Positions 25,123 through 32,152 of a stretch of 63,152 nucleotides of DNA are shown piece after piece. The stretch is from Pseudomonas sp. C2B4 (lineage in GTDB: Bacteria > Pseudomonadota > Gammaproteobacteria > Pseudomonadales > Pseudomonadaceae). Where the stretch lies: positions 1 to 63,152 of the forward strand of contig NZ_JABFMU010000037.1 in the NCBI RefSeq assembly GCF_013359695.1. The letters run 5' to 3'. A model generated the notes under the pieces. The model was not told where the DNA came from and did no database searches. It was given only the letters and a program-made list of their open reading frames with translations. A program made the translations under genes and the position numbers. How positions within the stretch are numbered: position 1 is the stretch's first letter; each line of letters begins with the position of its first letter.

Positions 25123-26553
25123 ATGGGCGCTATCTTGAATCTGGTCGAACGCAACCTGCACGAAGTGCAGGTCGACGCCGACCGCATGCTGTTTCACATC
25201 CCCAGCAGTTCGCTGTTCGCCAGCGATGAACTGACGGGCACCATCATCGACACCTTGCGTGGCCCCGGTTGTTCCTCGGACGACCTGATCCAGCGCCTGG
25301 CTGCGCGCTTCAACGGTGAAGAAGTCACCGAGACCCTGCGCGAACTGATGGCCCTGGAACTGGTCAGCGACGGCTCGCCACTGACCCCGGACATCGCCAC
25401 CAAGCGGGTCGAGCGCACCGCGATCAACACCGTGGTGCTCAACGTCAACACCGGCTGCAACCTGAGCTGCACCTATTGCTACAAGGAAGATCTCGACAAG
25501 CCGTCGGCCGGCAAGAAGATGGACGTCGAAACCGCCATCGCATCGGTAGAGATGCTGCTCAAGGAGTCCCCGGACGAAGAGCGTTTCACCGTGGTGTTCT
25601 TCGGCGGCGAGCCGTTGAGCAATCGCAAGTTGATCGAGTACATGGTCGATTACTGTGAAAAACGCTTTGCCGAAGCGGGCAAGTTTGTTGAATTCGTGAT
25701 GACCACCAACGCCACGCTGCTCACCGAAGAAACCGTGGACTACCTCAACGCCCACCGTTTCGGGTTGTCGGTGAGCATCGACGGGCCGAAAACCGTGCAC
25801 GACCGCAACCGCATCACCGTGGGCGGGCAGGGCACCTACGACGTGGTGCGGCGCAAGGCCGAGATGCTGTTGTCGCGCTACAACAGCCGTCCGGTGGGGG
25901 CGCGGGTGACCTTGACCACCGGCGTCACCGACGTCGAAACCATCTGGGATCACCTGTTTAACGAACTGGGTTTTGCCGAGGTCGGCTTCGCCCCAGTGAC
26001 CTCCGGCGACATCAGCAGCTTCAACCTCACCAGCGATGAACTGGTGCAGGTGTTTGCCAATATGAAGGCCCTCGGTCGGCGTTATCTGGAAGCCGCACTG
26101 GAGCACCGCAACATCGGCTTCTCCAACCTGCACCAGTTGATCACCGACATCCACGAAGGCCACAAAAAGGCCCTGCCGTGCGGTGCGGGCCTGAAGATGC
26201 TGGCGGTGGATCACAAGGGCGAACTGAACCTGTGCCACCGTTTCACCGGTTCGAGCCTGCCGACCTTCGGCAACGTCCACAGCGGCGTGAAGCAGGTGGA
26301 GCTGAACGACTTCCTGTCCCAACGCCTGGACCGCACCAACACCGGCTGCGAAGACTGCCAGATCCGCAACCTGTGCTCTGGCGGCTGCTATCACGAGAGC
26401 TACGCCCGCTACGGCGATCCGACGCACCCGACCTATCACTACTGCGAACTGATGCGTGACTGGGTCGACTTCGGCATCGAGGTCTACACCCGGATCATGG
26501 CCAATAACCCTGCGTTCATCAGCAGCTACATCACTCCGCGCAAGGCTCACTGA
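25123..26553 (+). CDS. qhpD: Radical SAM maturase making the thioether cross-links of QhpC
   Basis: This 476-residue cytosolic radical SAM/SPASM enzyme has its SAM-cluster motif at Cys112-x3-Cys116-x2-Cys119 (GCNLSCTYCY). The C-terminal auxiliary-cluster cysteines are in LPCGAGLKML, LNLCHRF, TGCEDCQIRNLCSGGCYHE and YHYCE. An N-terminal RRE/PqqD-like region (about 15-85, FHIPSSSLFASDELTGTIID) would bind the QhpC leader. QhpD forms the three Cys-to-Asp/Glu thioethers in QhpC (established). The start follows AGGAGG with a 6-nt gap; the upstream start candidates lack this. It lies between alpha and gamma subunit genes, as in other QHNDH operons. Confidence 0.94.
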   Translation: MGAILNLVERNLHEVQVDADRMLFHIPSSSLFASDELTGTIIDTLRGPGCSSDDLIQRLAARFNGEEVTETLRELMALELVSDGSPLTPDIATKRVERTAINTVVLNVNTGCNLSCTYCYKEDLDKPSAGKKMDVETAIASVEMLLKESPDEERFTVVFFGGEPLSNRKLIEYMVDYCEKRFAEAGKFVEFVMTTNATLLTEETVDYLNAHRFGLSVSIDGPKTVHDRNRITVGGQGTYDVVRRKAEMLLSRYNSRPVGARVTLTTGVTDVETIWDHLFNELGFAEVGFAPVTSGDISSFNLTSDELVQVFANMKALGRRYLEAALEHRNIGFSNLHQLITDIHEGHKKALPCGAGLKMLAVDHKGELNLCHRFTGSSLPTFGNVHSGVKQVELNDFLSQRLDRTNTGCEDCQIRNLCSGGCYHESYARYGDPTHPTYHYCELMRDWVDFGIEVYTRIMANNPAFISSYITPRKAH

Positions 26554-26554
26554 T

Positions 26555-26878
26555 ATGAAACATCTCAAGGCAATCAATAACAAAGCGTTGAAGCTGGATC
26601 AGGCCGCGGACGAGAACCGCATCGAAGAAGTGGTGGCCATGAGCTCGGTGGCGGGCTGTGCCTCGACCACCGACCCGGGTTGGGAAATCGATGCGTTTGG
26701 CGGTGTGTCGTCGTTGTGCCAGCCGATGGAAGCCGACCTGTATGGCTGCTCCGATCCGTGCTGGTGGCCGGCCCAGGTGCCGGACATGATGAGCACCTAC
26801 CCGGACTGGAACAAGGATGCCCAGGCGTCCAACGACAACTGGCGAAACCTTGGCACTGTCTTCCCGAAAGACAAGTGA
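26555..26878 (+). CDS. qhpC: Quinohemoprotein amine dehydrogenase gamma subunit precursor (CTQ carrier)
   Basis: This 107-residue ribosomally made, post-translationally modified peptide carries cysteine tryptophylquinone. A 28-residue leader ends ...EEVVA, and the core starts at Met29. In core numbering every known cross-link residue is present: Cys7-Glu16, Cys27-Asp33, Cys41-Asp49 as thioethers, and Cys37-Trp43 forming CTQ (precursor positions 35/44, 55/61, 69/77 and 65/71). The long in-frame extension upstream overlaps qhpD and is not used. The ATG is immediately after the qhpD stop. The leader is non-Sec, fitting the route QhpD, then QhpG, QhpE cleavage and QhpF export. Confidence 0.96.
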   Translation: MKHLKAINNKALKLDQAADENRIEEVVAMSSVAGCASTTDPGWEIDAFGGVSSLCQPMEADLYGCSDPCWWPAQVPDMMSTYPDWNKDAQASNDNWRNLGTVFPKDK

Positions 26879-26902
26879 TCAGACAAGAAGAAGGATTCCA
26901 GC

Positions 26903-28021
26903 ATGCACAGCATCAAAGCCTGCGGCCTGGCCGCGTTCGCCGTCCTGAGCACTCTTTCGCTCAACGTTCTGGCCGATGAGAACACCGCGCTGCAAGACGG
27001 TCACGAATACATGTTGACCACCAACTACCCGAACAACCTGCACGTGATCGACCTGGCCACCGACACGCTGTTCAAGACCTGCAAGATGCCGGACGCCTTC
27101 GGTCCCGGCACCGTACAGCTGTCGCCGGATCGCAAGACCGCCTACGTGTTGAACAACCACTATGCCGATGTCTACGGTGTCGAACTGGACAGCTGCAAGC
27201 AGGTGTTCCACGCCAGCATCACCCAGAAACCGGGTGAGAAAGCCAAGTCCATGTTCGCCTTCACCCTGAGCCACGACGGCAAGGAGCTGTTCACCATCGC
27301 CAACCCGACGTTGATGCTCAACGATCGCTACGAAGTGCAGCAACCCCGGCTCGATGTGTACAAGACCGACGCCGGCATGGAGGCCAAACCGGTGCGCAGT
27401 TTCCCGGCGCCCCGGCAGCTGACCATCATGCAGAGCGGTGACGACGGCACCCTGTATGTGGCCGGTGCGGATATCTACAAGGTCAACGTGCAGACCGGCA
27501 AGTTCGACGTGCTGATCCCCAGCCGTCACTGGAAACGCGCCAACTACGCGGCTCCCGACGTGCTCTACGTGTGGAACCAGCAGACCTATCGCCATGACTT
27601 CTCGCTGCTCTACACCACCGCGAAGTTCAAGGACAAGAAACAGGACCCGGCCACTGCCGACTACCTGTACGGCCTGTTCAGCGTCGACCTGAAGACCGGC
27701 AAGACCGAAACCACTGACTTCGGTCCGCTGACGGAAATCTACTTCAGCGGCATGCGCTCGCCGAAAGACCCGAACCTGATGTTCGGCGTGCTCAACCGAC
27801 TGGCCAAGTACGACATCAAGGAGAAAAAGATGCTGCAGGCGGCGACGCTTGATCATTCCTACTACTGCATTTCCTTCAACAAGGACGGCAGCAAGATCTA
27901 CCTGGCCGGGACCTTCAACGATGTGGCGATCTTTGATGCCGACAGCCTGAAGCAGGTGGGCAGCATCAAGTTGCCGGGCGGGGATATGGCGATTACCACG
28001 GCGCAGATTTTTGTGCGGTAA
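26903..28021 (+). CDS. qhpB: Quinohemoprotein amine dehydrogenase beta subunit
   Basis: This 372-residue periplasmic subunit has a Sec signal peptide (about 1-24, ending NVLA). The mature protein has repeated beta-propeller blades, for example VQLSPDRKTAYVLNNHYADVYGVEL, FTLSHDGKELFTIANP, LYVAGADIYKVNV and ISFNKDGSKIYLAGTFNDVAIFDA, consistent with the seven-bladed propeller of the family. It encloses the gamma subunit and shapes the active-site pocket. AAGAAGGA stands before the ATG, 24 nt after qhpC. It is the last gene of the operon; two paired REP elements follow. Confidence 0.95.
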   Translation: MHSIKACGLAAFAVLSTLSLNVLADENTALQDGHEYMLTTNYPNNLHVIDLATDTLFKTCKMPDAFGPGTVQLSPDRKTAYVLNNHYADVYGVELDSCKQVFHASITQKPGEKAKSMFAFTLSHDGKELFTIANPTLMLNDRYEVQQPRLDVYKTDAGMEAKPVRSFPAPRQLTIMQSGDDGTLYVAGADIYKVNVQTGKFDVLIPSRHWKRANYAAPDVLYVWNQQTYRHDFSLLYTTAKFKDKKQDPATADYLYGLFSVDLKTGKTETTDFGPLTEIYFSGMRSPKDPNLMFGVLNRLAKYDIKEKKMLQAATLDHSYYCISFNKDGSKIYLAGTFNDVAIFDADSLKQVGSIKLPGGDMAITTAQIFVR

Positions 28022-28030
28022 GTGCTGACG

Positions 28031-28119
28031 CCTTCGCGAGCAGGCTCGCTCCCACATGTTGATCGCATTCTCACTGAAAGAACTCGGTCAACTGTGGGAG
28101 CGAGCCTGCTCGCGAAGAC
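28031..28119. repeat. Paired REP element
   Basis: Arms TTCGCGAGCAGGCTCGCTCC and complement flank about 35 nt, just after the qhp operon. Confidence 0.9.
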
Positions 28120-28157
28120 GGAATTCCAACCACTGAAGATGTATCGGGGATACCGAC

Positions 28158-28248
28158 CCCTTAGCGGGCAAGCCCGCTCCCACAGTTGACCGAGTTTTTT
28201 CATTAGGTATGCGATCAAAGTGTGGGAGCGGGCTTGCCCGCGAAGAGG
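28158..28248. repeat. Paired REP element of a variant class
   Basis: The core palindrome here is GCGGGCAAGCCCGC instead of GCGAGCAGGCTCGC, so this element belongs to another REP subtype than the other elements in the window. Arms are inverted and about 35 nt apart; it directly follows the previous pair. Confidence 0.85.
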
Positions 28249-28268
28249 GCCTCAAAGGCAACGCAAAA

Positions 28269-28670
28269 TCAAACCCCCGGCACCGGACACCCCAAATCCC
28301 CCTCCTGGCACTTCAAGTAGGTCTTGAACGTCTCCACCCGCGCCTTGGTCAGTTCGGTCACGCAATTGCCGTAGATCAGCGGATAAACACTCCCGCCTTC
28401 CACCCCCGACGCCGAAAACTTGCACTCGGCATCACGAAACGCAATCCACGAACGCTGCGCACCCACCAGCAGCTTCTTGCTGTCGGGATTGCCCTTCAAT
28501 CTTGAAGTGATTTGCTGGTAAAGCGCGTTCAACTCCTTGTCTGCCGCCGCATGCTGCTGCGACGCACACTGGTTCATCGTCGCCTGGTCGGTGGCATTGT
28601 CGCAGTCCACGGCGTGGACCAGAGGGGAGAAAATCAACGGCGTCAGCGCCAGGAGAACGCGTGGGTGCAT
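28269..28670 (-). CDS. LprI-like secreted protein (DUF1311)
   Basis: This 133-residue protein has a signal peptide (MHPRVLLALTPLIFSPLVHA) and the lysozyme-inhibitor-LprI/DUF1311 pattern: CDNATDQATMNQCASQQHAAADKELNALYQQI, then LVGAQRSWIAFRDAECKF, and a C-terminal Cys pair. Family members are small periplasmic four-cysteine proteins; lysozyme inhibition is known only for some. The start was placed at the ATG opening the signal peptide rather than the TTG seven codons upstream; neither has a clear ribosome site. Monocistronic, between REP elements and an AHSA1-family gene. Confidence 0.85.
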   Translation of the reverse strand: MHPRVLLALTPLIFSPLVHAVDCDNATDQATMNQCASQQHAAADKELNALYQQITSRLKGNPDSKKLLVGAQRSWIAFRDAECKFSASGVEGGSVYPLIYGNCVTELTKARVETFKTYLKCQEGDLGCPVPGV

Positions 28671-28829
28671 GGGGAAAGCTCGCTGTGACAAGGGAAGTTG
28701 GGGTCAGTGTAGCGAAGCGAAAGGCCCTGCAAAGAGCGCGCTTGCGACAACTGACACCCGATTCATACAACTTTCGGACTGGACATGTGGTCTTACAGGC
28801 CTACTGTTGTTCAGTACAGGAGGTGACTT

Positions 28830-29315
28830 ATGAAACCAGTACCCAATAGTTTTGAACGCAAAATAATGCTCAAGTCGCCGCGCTCCCATGTCTGGCGTGC
28901 CTTGGTTGATGCAGAAGCGTTCGGCCAATGGTTCGGCGTTGCGCTCGAAGGCAGGCGGTTCATCGCCGGCGAGTGGACCCAGGGGCAGGTCACGTATCCC
29001 GGTTATGAACATGTGTTGTGGAATGTGCTGGTCGAGCGGGTCGAGCCGCAGCAGTTGTTTTCGTTTCGCTGGCACCCGTACGCCGTGAACCCGAAGATCG
29101 ACTATTCCCAGGAACCCACCACGCTGGTCAGGTTCGAGCTGGAAGACTACGACGACGGCACGCTGTTGAAGGTGTCCGAGTCAGGTTTTGCGCACATTCC
29201 CGACATACGCCAGAAAGAGGCGTATTACATGGACAGCCGTGGCTGGGAAGAGCAGTTGGGCAGGCTGGAACACTTTCTGGCCGAAAGCGCCAAGGCTCGC
29301 GAGCGGGGGGAGTGA
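28830..29315 (+). CDS. AHSA1/SRPBCC-domain protein
   Basis: This 161-residue single-domain START/SRPBCC fold protein has the AHSA1-type pattern: an initial RKIMLKSPRSHVWRALVDAEAFGQWFG, a GQVTYPGYEH turn, and a C-terminal amphipathic helix starting GWEEQLGRLEHFLAE. Such proteins bind hydrophobic ligands or act as Hsp90-activator-like factors; many Pseudomonas copies lie beside an ArsR regulator, which is absent here. AGGAGG precedes the ATG by 7 nt. Ligand unknown. Confidence 0.88.
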   Translation: MKPVPNSFERKIMLKSPRSHVWRALVDAEAFGQWFGVALEGRRFIAGEWTQGQVTYPGYEHVLWNVLVERVEPQQLFSFRWHPYAVNPKIDYSQEPTTLVRFELEDYDDGTLLKVSESGFAHIPDIRQKEAYYMDSRGWEEQLGRLEHFLAESAKARERGE

Positions 29316-29357
29316 ACGTTCATCTAAGGGTTTTCGGAAGGCAGCCATGGCGAATGT

Positions 29358-29413
29358 CTTACACGCGATGGTAGTTATATCTTCTGTTACAAATTGGATC
29401 CCATGCGTATTCT
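29358..29413 (+). promoter_or_regulatory. Promoter region of the Rsm-type sRNA
   Basis: GTTACA (29386-29391) and TATTCT (29408-29413) with a 16-bp gap form a plausible sigma-70 promoter. CTTACA (29358-29363) equals one half of the GacA-binding palindrome (TGTAAG-N6-CTTACA); the left half is not recognisable. The rest of the 359-nt region between 29316 and 29674 holds the sRNA, its terminator and a paired REP. Confidence 0.4.
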
Positions 29414-29419
29414 GGCCCC

Positions 29420-29530
29420 ATCCACTGACGCACAGGGAGTGCTCAGGATCATGGATGATCGGCCATTTGCAGGGAATGCTGACGACAGGGAGTCGTAATG
29501 GTCTTGGAAGAACCCGCTTCGGCGGGTTTT
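29420..29530 (+). ncRNA. rsmX: RsmX-like small RNA (CsrA/RsmA decoy)
   Basis: Over about 110 nt, GGA triplets sit in small hairpin loops: GCAC-AGGGA-GTGC (29430-29442), GATCA-TGGA-TGATC (29447-29460), GCA-GGGAA-TGC (29469-29479) and ACGAC-AGGGA-GTCGT (29482-29496). A further AGGA lies at 29445-29448. A Rho-independent terminator ends it. Repeated A(G)GGA loops are the hallmark of RNAs that titrate RsmA/RsmE in the Gac/Rsm cascade. There is no sizeable open frame. Size and hairpin order are closer to RsmX than to RsmY or RsmZ, but the exact name is inference. Confidence 0.75.
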
Positions 29531-29532
29531 TT
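29511..29532 (+). terminator. Rho-independent terminator of the Rsm-type sRNA
   Basis: AACCCGC-TTCG-GCGGGTT followed by TTTTT. The stable UUCG tetraloop and T-run end the RNA on the + strand. Confidence 0.9.
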
Positions 29533-29568
29533 TATGGGCGTATGAAAAACGCGGCGCGACAAAAAATA

Positions 29569-29672
29569 CTGTAGGAGCGAGCCTTGCTCGCGATGGACTC
29601 AAGAGCGCAGCGTTTAACCAGTAGACGCGCGTTATCGTTGACGACCATCGCGAGCAGGCTCGCTCCTACAGA
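29569..29672. repeat. Paired REP element (REPIN)
   Basis: Arms with GTAGGAGCGAGCCTTGCTCG (one extra T in the left arm) and an inverted right arm. The 50-nt spacer differs at only about six positions from the one at 7324-7425. Confidence 0.9.
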
Positions 29673-29674
29673 AA

Positions 29675-30358
29675 TCAGCGTTCGAGCTTTGCCGCCGCAC
29701 GCTCGGTGATGTGCGTACGCTGCTTCAATGACCCGGCGGCGCGCTGACGGGCCTCCTGCAGAACCCGGGCCGGCGCGGTTTCCGGACTGCCGGCCTGGAA
29801 CGGCGGTGCCGGCGCGTATTCCAGCTGCAATTGCACCAGCTCGGCCGTGTCGCGATCGAACAGCTCGGCGGCCAGGGTCAGGGCAAAATCGATACCCGCG
29901 GTGATCCCGCCACCGGTCAGCAGATTACCGTCGCGCACCACCCGATCCTTCACCGCAATGGCTCCCAATGGCGCCAGCAACTCGTGATAGGCCCAGTGAG
30001 TGGTGGCACGTTTGCCCTTGAGCAATCCCGCTGCACCGAGTACCAACGCTCCGGTACACACCGAGGTGACGTAACGCGCATTGGCGGCCTGTGCCCGGAT
30101 GAAATCCAGCGCCTGATCATCTTCCATGAGCGGCCCGACCCCGCTGCCACCGGGCACGCAGATCACGTCGAGCGCAGGGCAGTCGTCGAAGGTGGTGGTC
30201 GGTATGAGCAGCAGGCCGGTGCTGGCGGTGACGGGCATCAGGTCTTTCCAGATCAGGTGCACCTTCACATCCGGCAACGAAGCCAGCACGTCATAGGGGC
30301 CGGTCAGGTCGAGTTGTTGCACTTGTGGAAACAACAGAAAACCGATCTGTAAGGTCAT
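29675..30358 (-). CDS. inhA: Isonitrile hydratase (DJ-1/PfpI superfamily)
   Basis: This 227-residue cytosolic enzyme hydrates isonitriles to N-substituted formamides. The sequence follows the P. putida enzyme closely in pattern and length: QIGFLLFPQVQQLDLTGP with Asp17, PGGSGVGPLMED, and the nucleophile Cys101 in TSVCTGALVLGAAG; Cys101 and Asp17 are the residues known to be essential. The start is the ATG with AGGAG 8 nt upstream, not the far longer frame. It diverges from a GlxA-type regulator gene with a palindromic operator between them. The natural isonitrile source is not evident here. Confidence 0.92.
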   Translation of the reverse strand: MTLQIGFLLFPQVQQLDLTGPYDVLASLPDVKVHLIWKDLMPVTASTGLLLIPTTTFDDCPALDVICVPGGSGVGPLMEDDQALDFIRAQAANARYVTSVCTGALVLGAAGLLKGKRATTHWAYHELLAPLGAIAVKDRVVRDGNLLTGGGITAGIDFALTLAAELFDRDTAELVQLQLEYAPAPPFQAGSPETAPARVLQEARQRAAGSLKQRTHITERAAAKLER

Positions 30359-30409
30359 GGTGTTTTTCTCCTGAAGTGGGTAGACGCCTTCACTGTAGGC
30401 GCCTAGGAT

Positions 30410-30446
30410 TTGGCGCATACGCCAATCACCCCACGAATTACGCCAA
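30410..30446. promoter_or_regulatory. Palindromic operator between inhA and the GlxA-type regulator
   Basis: TTGGCGCATACGCCAA (30410-30425) is a perfect 6-bp inverted repeat with a 4-bp centre. A third CGCCAA half-site (30441-30446) touches the regulator start codon. Suited for control of both divergent genes by the regulator (inference). Confidence 0.6.
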
Positions 30447-31430
30447 ATGCCGAAAACCATCCACGTGCTTGCGTTCGCCAATGTGCAATTGCTCGACGTC
30501 ACCGGACCGTTGCAGGTATTCGCGTCGGCCAACGACATCGCCCGCCAGCAAGGTGCCCCGGCACCTTATGCGCCTTCGGTGATCGCCAGCGGCGGCGGGG
30601 CGGTGATGTCGTCGTCGGGGCTGGCGGTGCTGGCCGAACCCTTGCCCGAGCAGGGCAGCGATACCTTGATCATCGCCGGCGGCTGGGGTGTTTATGCGGC
30701 GGCGGAGGATCAGCCACTGGTGACGTGGGTGCGCGAACATGCCGCGCAGTGCCGGCGAGTGGCATCGGTGTGCACCGGGGCGTTCCTGCTGGCGGCCAGC
30801 GGTTGGCTTGATGGTCGGCGCGTCGTCACCCACTGGACCCGCTGCGAGCAGTTGGCGCAGCAGCACCCGCAACTACAGGTCGAACCCAATCCGATTTTCA
30901 TCAACGATGGCCCGGTCTGGACCTCGGCCGGGGTGACCGCCGGCATCGACCTGGCACTGGCGATGGTCGAGGAGGACCTCGGCCGCAACATGGCCCTGGA
31001 AGTCGCCCGGCAACTGGTGGTGTTCCTCAAGCGGCCCGGTGGCCAGTCGCAATTCAGCGTAACTTTGGCTTTGCAGAAAGAAGGCAACCGGTTTGACGAT
31101 CTTCATGCCTGGATCAGCGAAAATCTCACCAAGGATCTCGGCATCCCCACCCTGGCCCTGCAAGCCGGCATGAGCGAGCGCAGCTTCGTGCGCCACTACC
31201 GCGCCGACACCGGCCAGACCCCGGCCCGGGCCATTGAGTTGATCCGCGTCGAAACGGCACGGCGCCTGCTCAGCGATACCGGCGTGCCGATCAAACGAGT
31301 CGCCGTGCAATGCGGGTTCGGCAGCGAAGAAACCCTGCGTCGCAGTTTTCTGCGGGCCATGGGGGTGACGCCGCAGGCTTATCGCGAGCGGTTTTCCGTC
31401 AGCGTTGCCGCGGATCCAGTAATGCCTTGA
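30447..31430 (+). CDS. GlxA-family transcriptional regulator (PfpI-like domain plus AraC HTH)
   Basis: This 327-residue regulator has an N-terminal DJ-1/PfpI-like sensor (about 1-185, with VCTGAFLLAASGWLDG, keeping a Cys at the nucleophile-elbow position) and a C-terminal AraC-type DNA-binding domain (about 215-315, with two HTH units, LALQAGMSERSFVRHYRADTG and VAVQCGFGSEETLRRSF). Its sensor fold is the same as that of the adjacent isonitrile hydratase, which suggests recognition of a related ligand and control of inhA. Start ATG follows the operator closely, leaving a short leader. Confidence 0.92.
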   Translation: MPKTIHVLAFANVQLLDVTGPLQVFASANDIARQQGAPAPYAPSVIASGGGAVMSSSGLAVLAEPLPEQGSDTLIIAGGWGVYAAAEDQPLVTWVREHAAQCRRVASVCTGAFLLAASGWLDGRRVVTHWTRCEQLAQQHPQLQVEPNPIFINDGPVWTSAGVTAGIDLALAMVEEDLGRNMALEVARQLVVFLKRPGGQSQFSVTLALQKEGNRFDDLHAWISENLTKDLGIPTLALQAGMSERSFVRHYRADTGQTPARAIELIRVETARRLLSDTGVPIKRVAVQCGFGSEETLRRSFLRAMGVTPQAYRERFSVSVAADPVMP

Positions 31431-31460
31431 GTGTGGCTCTCGACGGACATCCGGGTGTCG

Positions 31461-31847
31461 CTACTCAACTTCCGCCACCTGATTGAAATACTTCGCCCGA
31501 TCCGGGGTAAACGTCACCACCATCCGCGTGCGGGTGCAGGTCAGCGCCCGCTCTTCGCTCAAATCCACGTCCAGGTCCTCCCCGCGCAAACCCTGCCATT
31601 GGGCGAGGTACTTGAGGGAACCGTACTTCTCGAGTTTTTTCAGGCTGCGGCTGACGCCACCTTTCCAGCCGAGCACCGGCAGTTCGCCGGCGAGGCATTG
31701 TTGGGCGAGATCGGGAAAGCGGGCGGCGCGCTGGCGGCCGATTTCCCAGCATTTGATCAGGCCCTTGTCGTGGGCGTCCCACAGTTCGTCGCGATTCAGG
31801 CCGGTGCGAAGGGGGAGGTCGATGCTGCGGTGGATGCGTTGGGTCAT
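31461..31847 (-). CDS. Conserved hypothetical protein, function unknown
   Basis: I do not recognise the family of this 128-residue protein. It is soluble, with no signal peptide or membrane segment. The N-terminal half is helical and rich in Arg/Trp (RDELWDAHDKGLIKCWEIGRQRAARFPDLAQQCLAG); the C-terminal half looks like a beta strand region with two Cys-free acidic turns and CTRTRMVVTFTPDR. It starts with a well-placed ATG after AAGGAAAAAG on the minus strand and converges on the GlxA-type regulator. Codon use is typical of the genome. Confidence 0.75.
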   Translation of the reverse strand: MTQRIHRSIDLPLRTGLNRDELWDAHDKGLIKCWEIGRQRAARFPDLAQQCLAGELPVLGWKGGVSRSLKKLEKYGSLKYLAQWQGLRGEDLDVDLSEERALTCTRTRMVVTFTPDRAKYFNQVAEVE

Positions 31848-32036
31848 TCTTTTTCCTTGAATTCGGGTTGGGTTGGACAGCTCCGCTGTGCCCGTTGAGG
31901 CGGGATGTTAGGTGGGGATGTAACGGCTGGCAACAGGGTATTTCCGGGTGTGAAAGGTGAGGATTGTTTAAGGAATGTAGGACATTGGCCTGCGCAAGCC
32001 TTCAGCTCACTCCCGCGGTTGAATGGTGTACGCCGC

Positions 32037-32074
32037 TCATTGTGGGAGCGAGCCTGCTCGCGAAGAGGCCTTCA
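32037..32074. repeat. Single (unpaired) REP element
   Basis: GTGGGAGCGAGCCTGCTCGC occurs once here without an inverted partner nearby. The rest of the 305-nt gap between 31848 and 32152 shows no gene, terminator or clear promoter. Confidence 0.8.
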
Positions 32075-32152
32075 CATTCAACCAACAATTCCATCCTTTC
32101 ACCCCGATCTGCGTTTATGGCAAGTTGCACGCCCTTATCGAGGCCGAACCCC

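Noticed and set aside
23476..26583. 1035-residue minus-strand open frame across qhpA and qhpD
   Set aside because: It runs antisense to genes with clear motifs; its composition is typical of a shadow frame.
28031..28248. CRISPR-like repeat array
   Set aside because: Repeats are inverted pairs of REP type with two families, not direct repeats with regular spacers.
29346..29363. Complete GacA box before the sRNA
   Set aside because: Only the right half CTTACA is present; the left half at the proper distance reads CATGGC.
29387..29602. Small open frames across the Rsm-type RNA
   Set aside because: They cross the terminator and REP; hairpin loops with GGA explain the sequence better.
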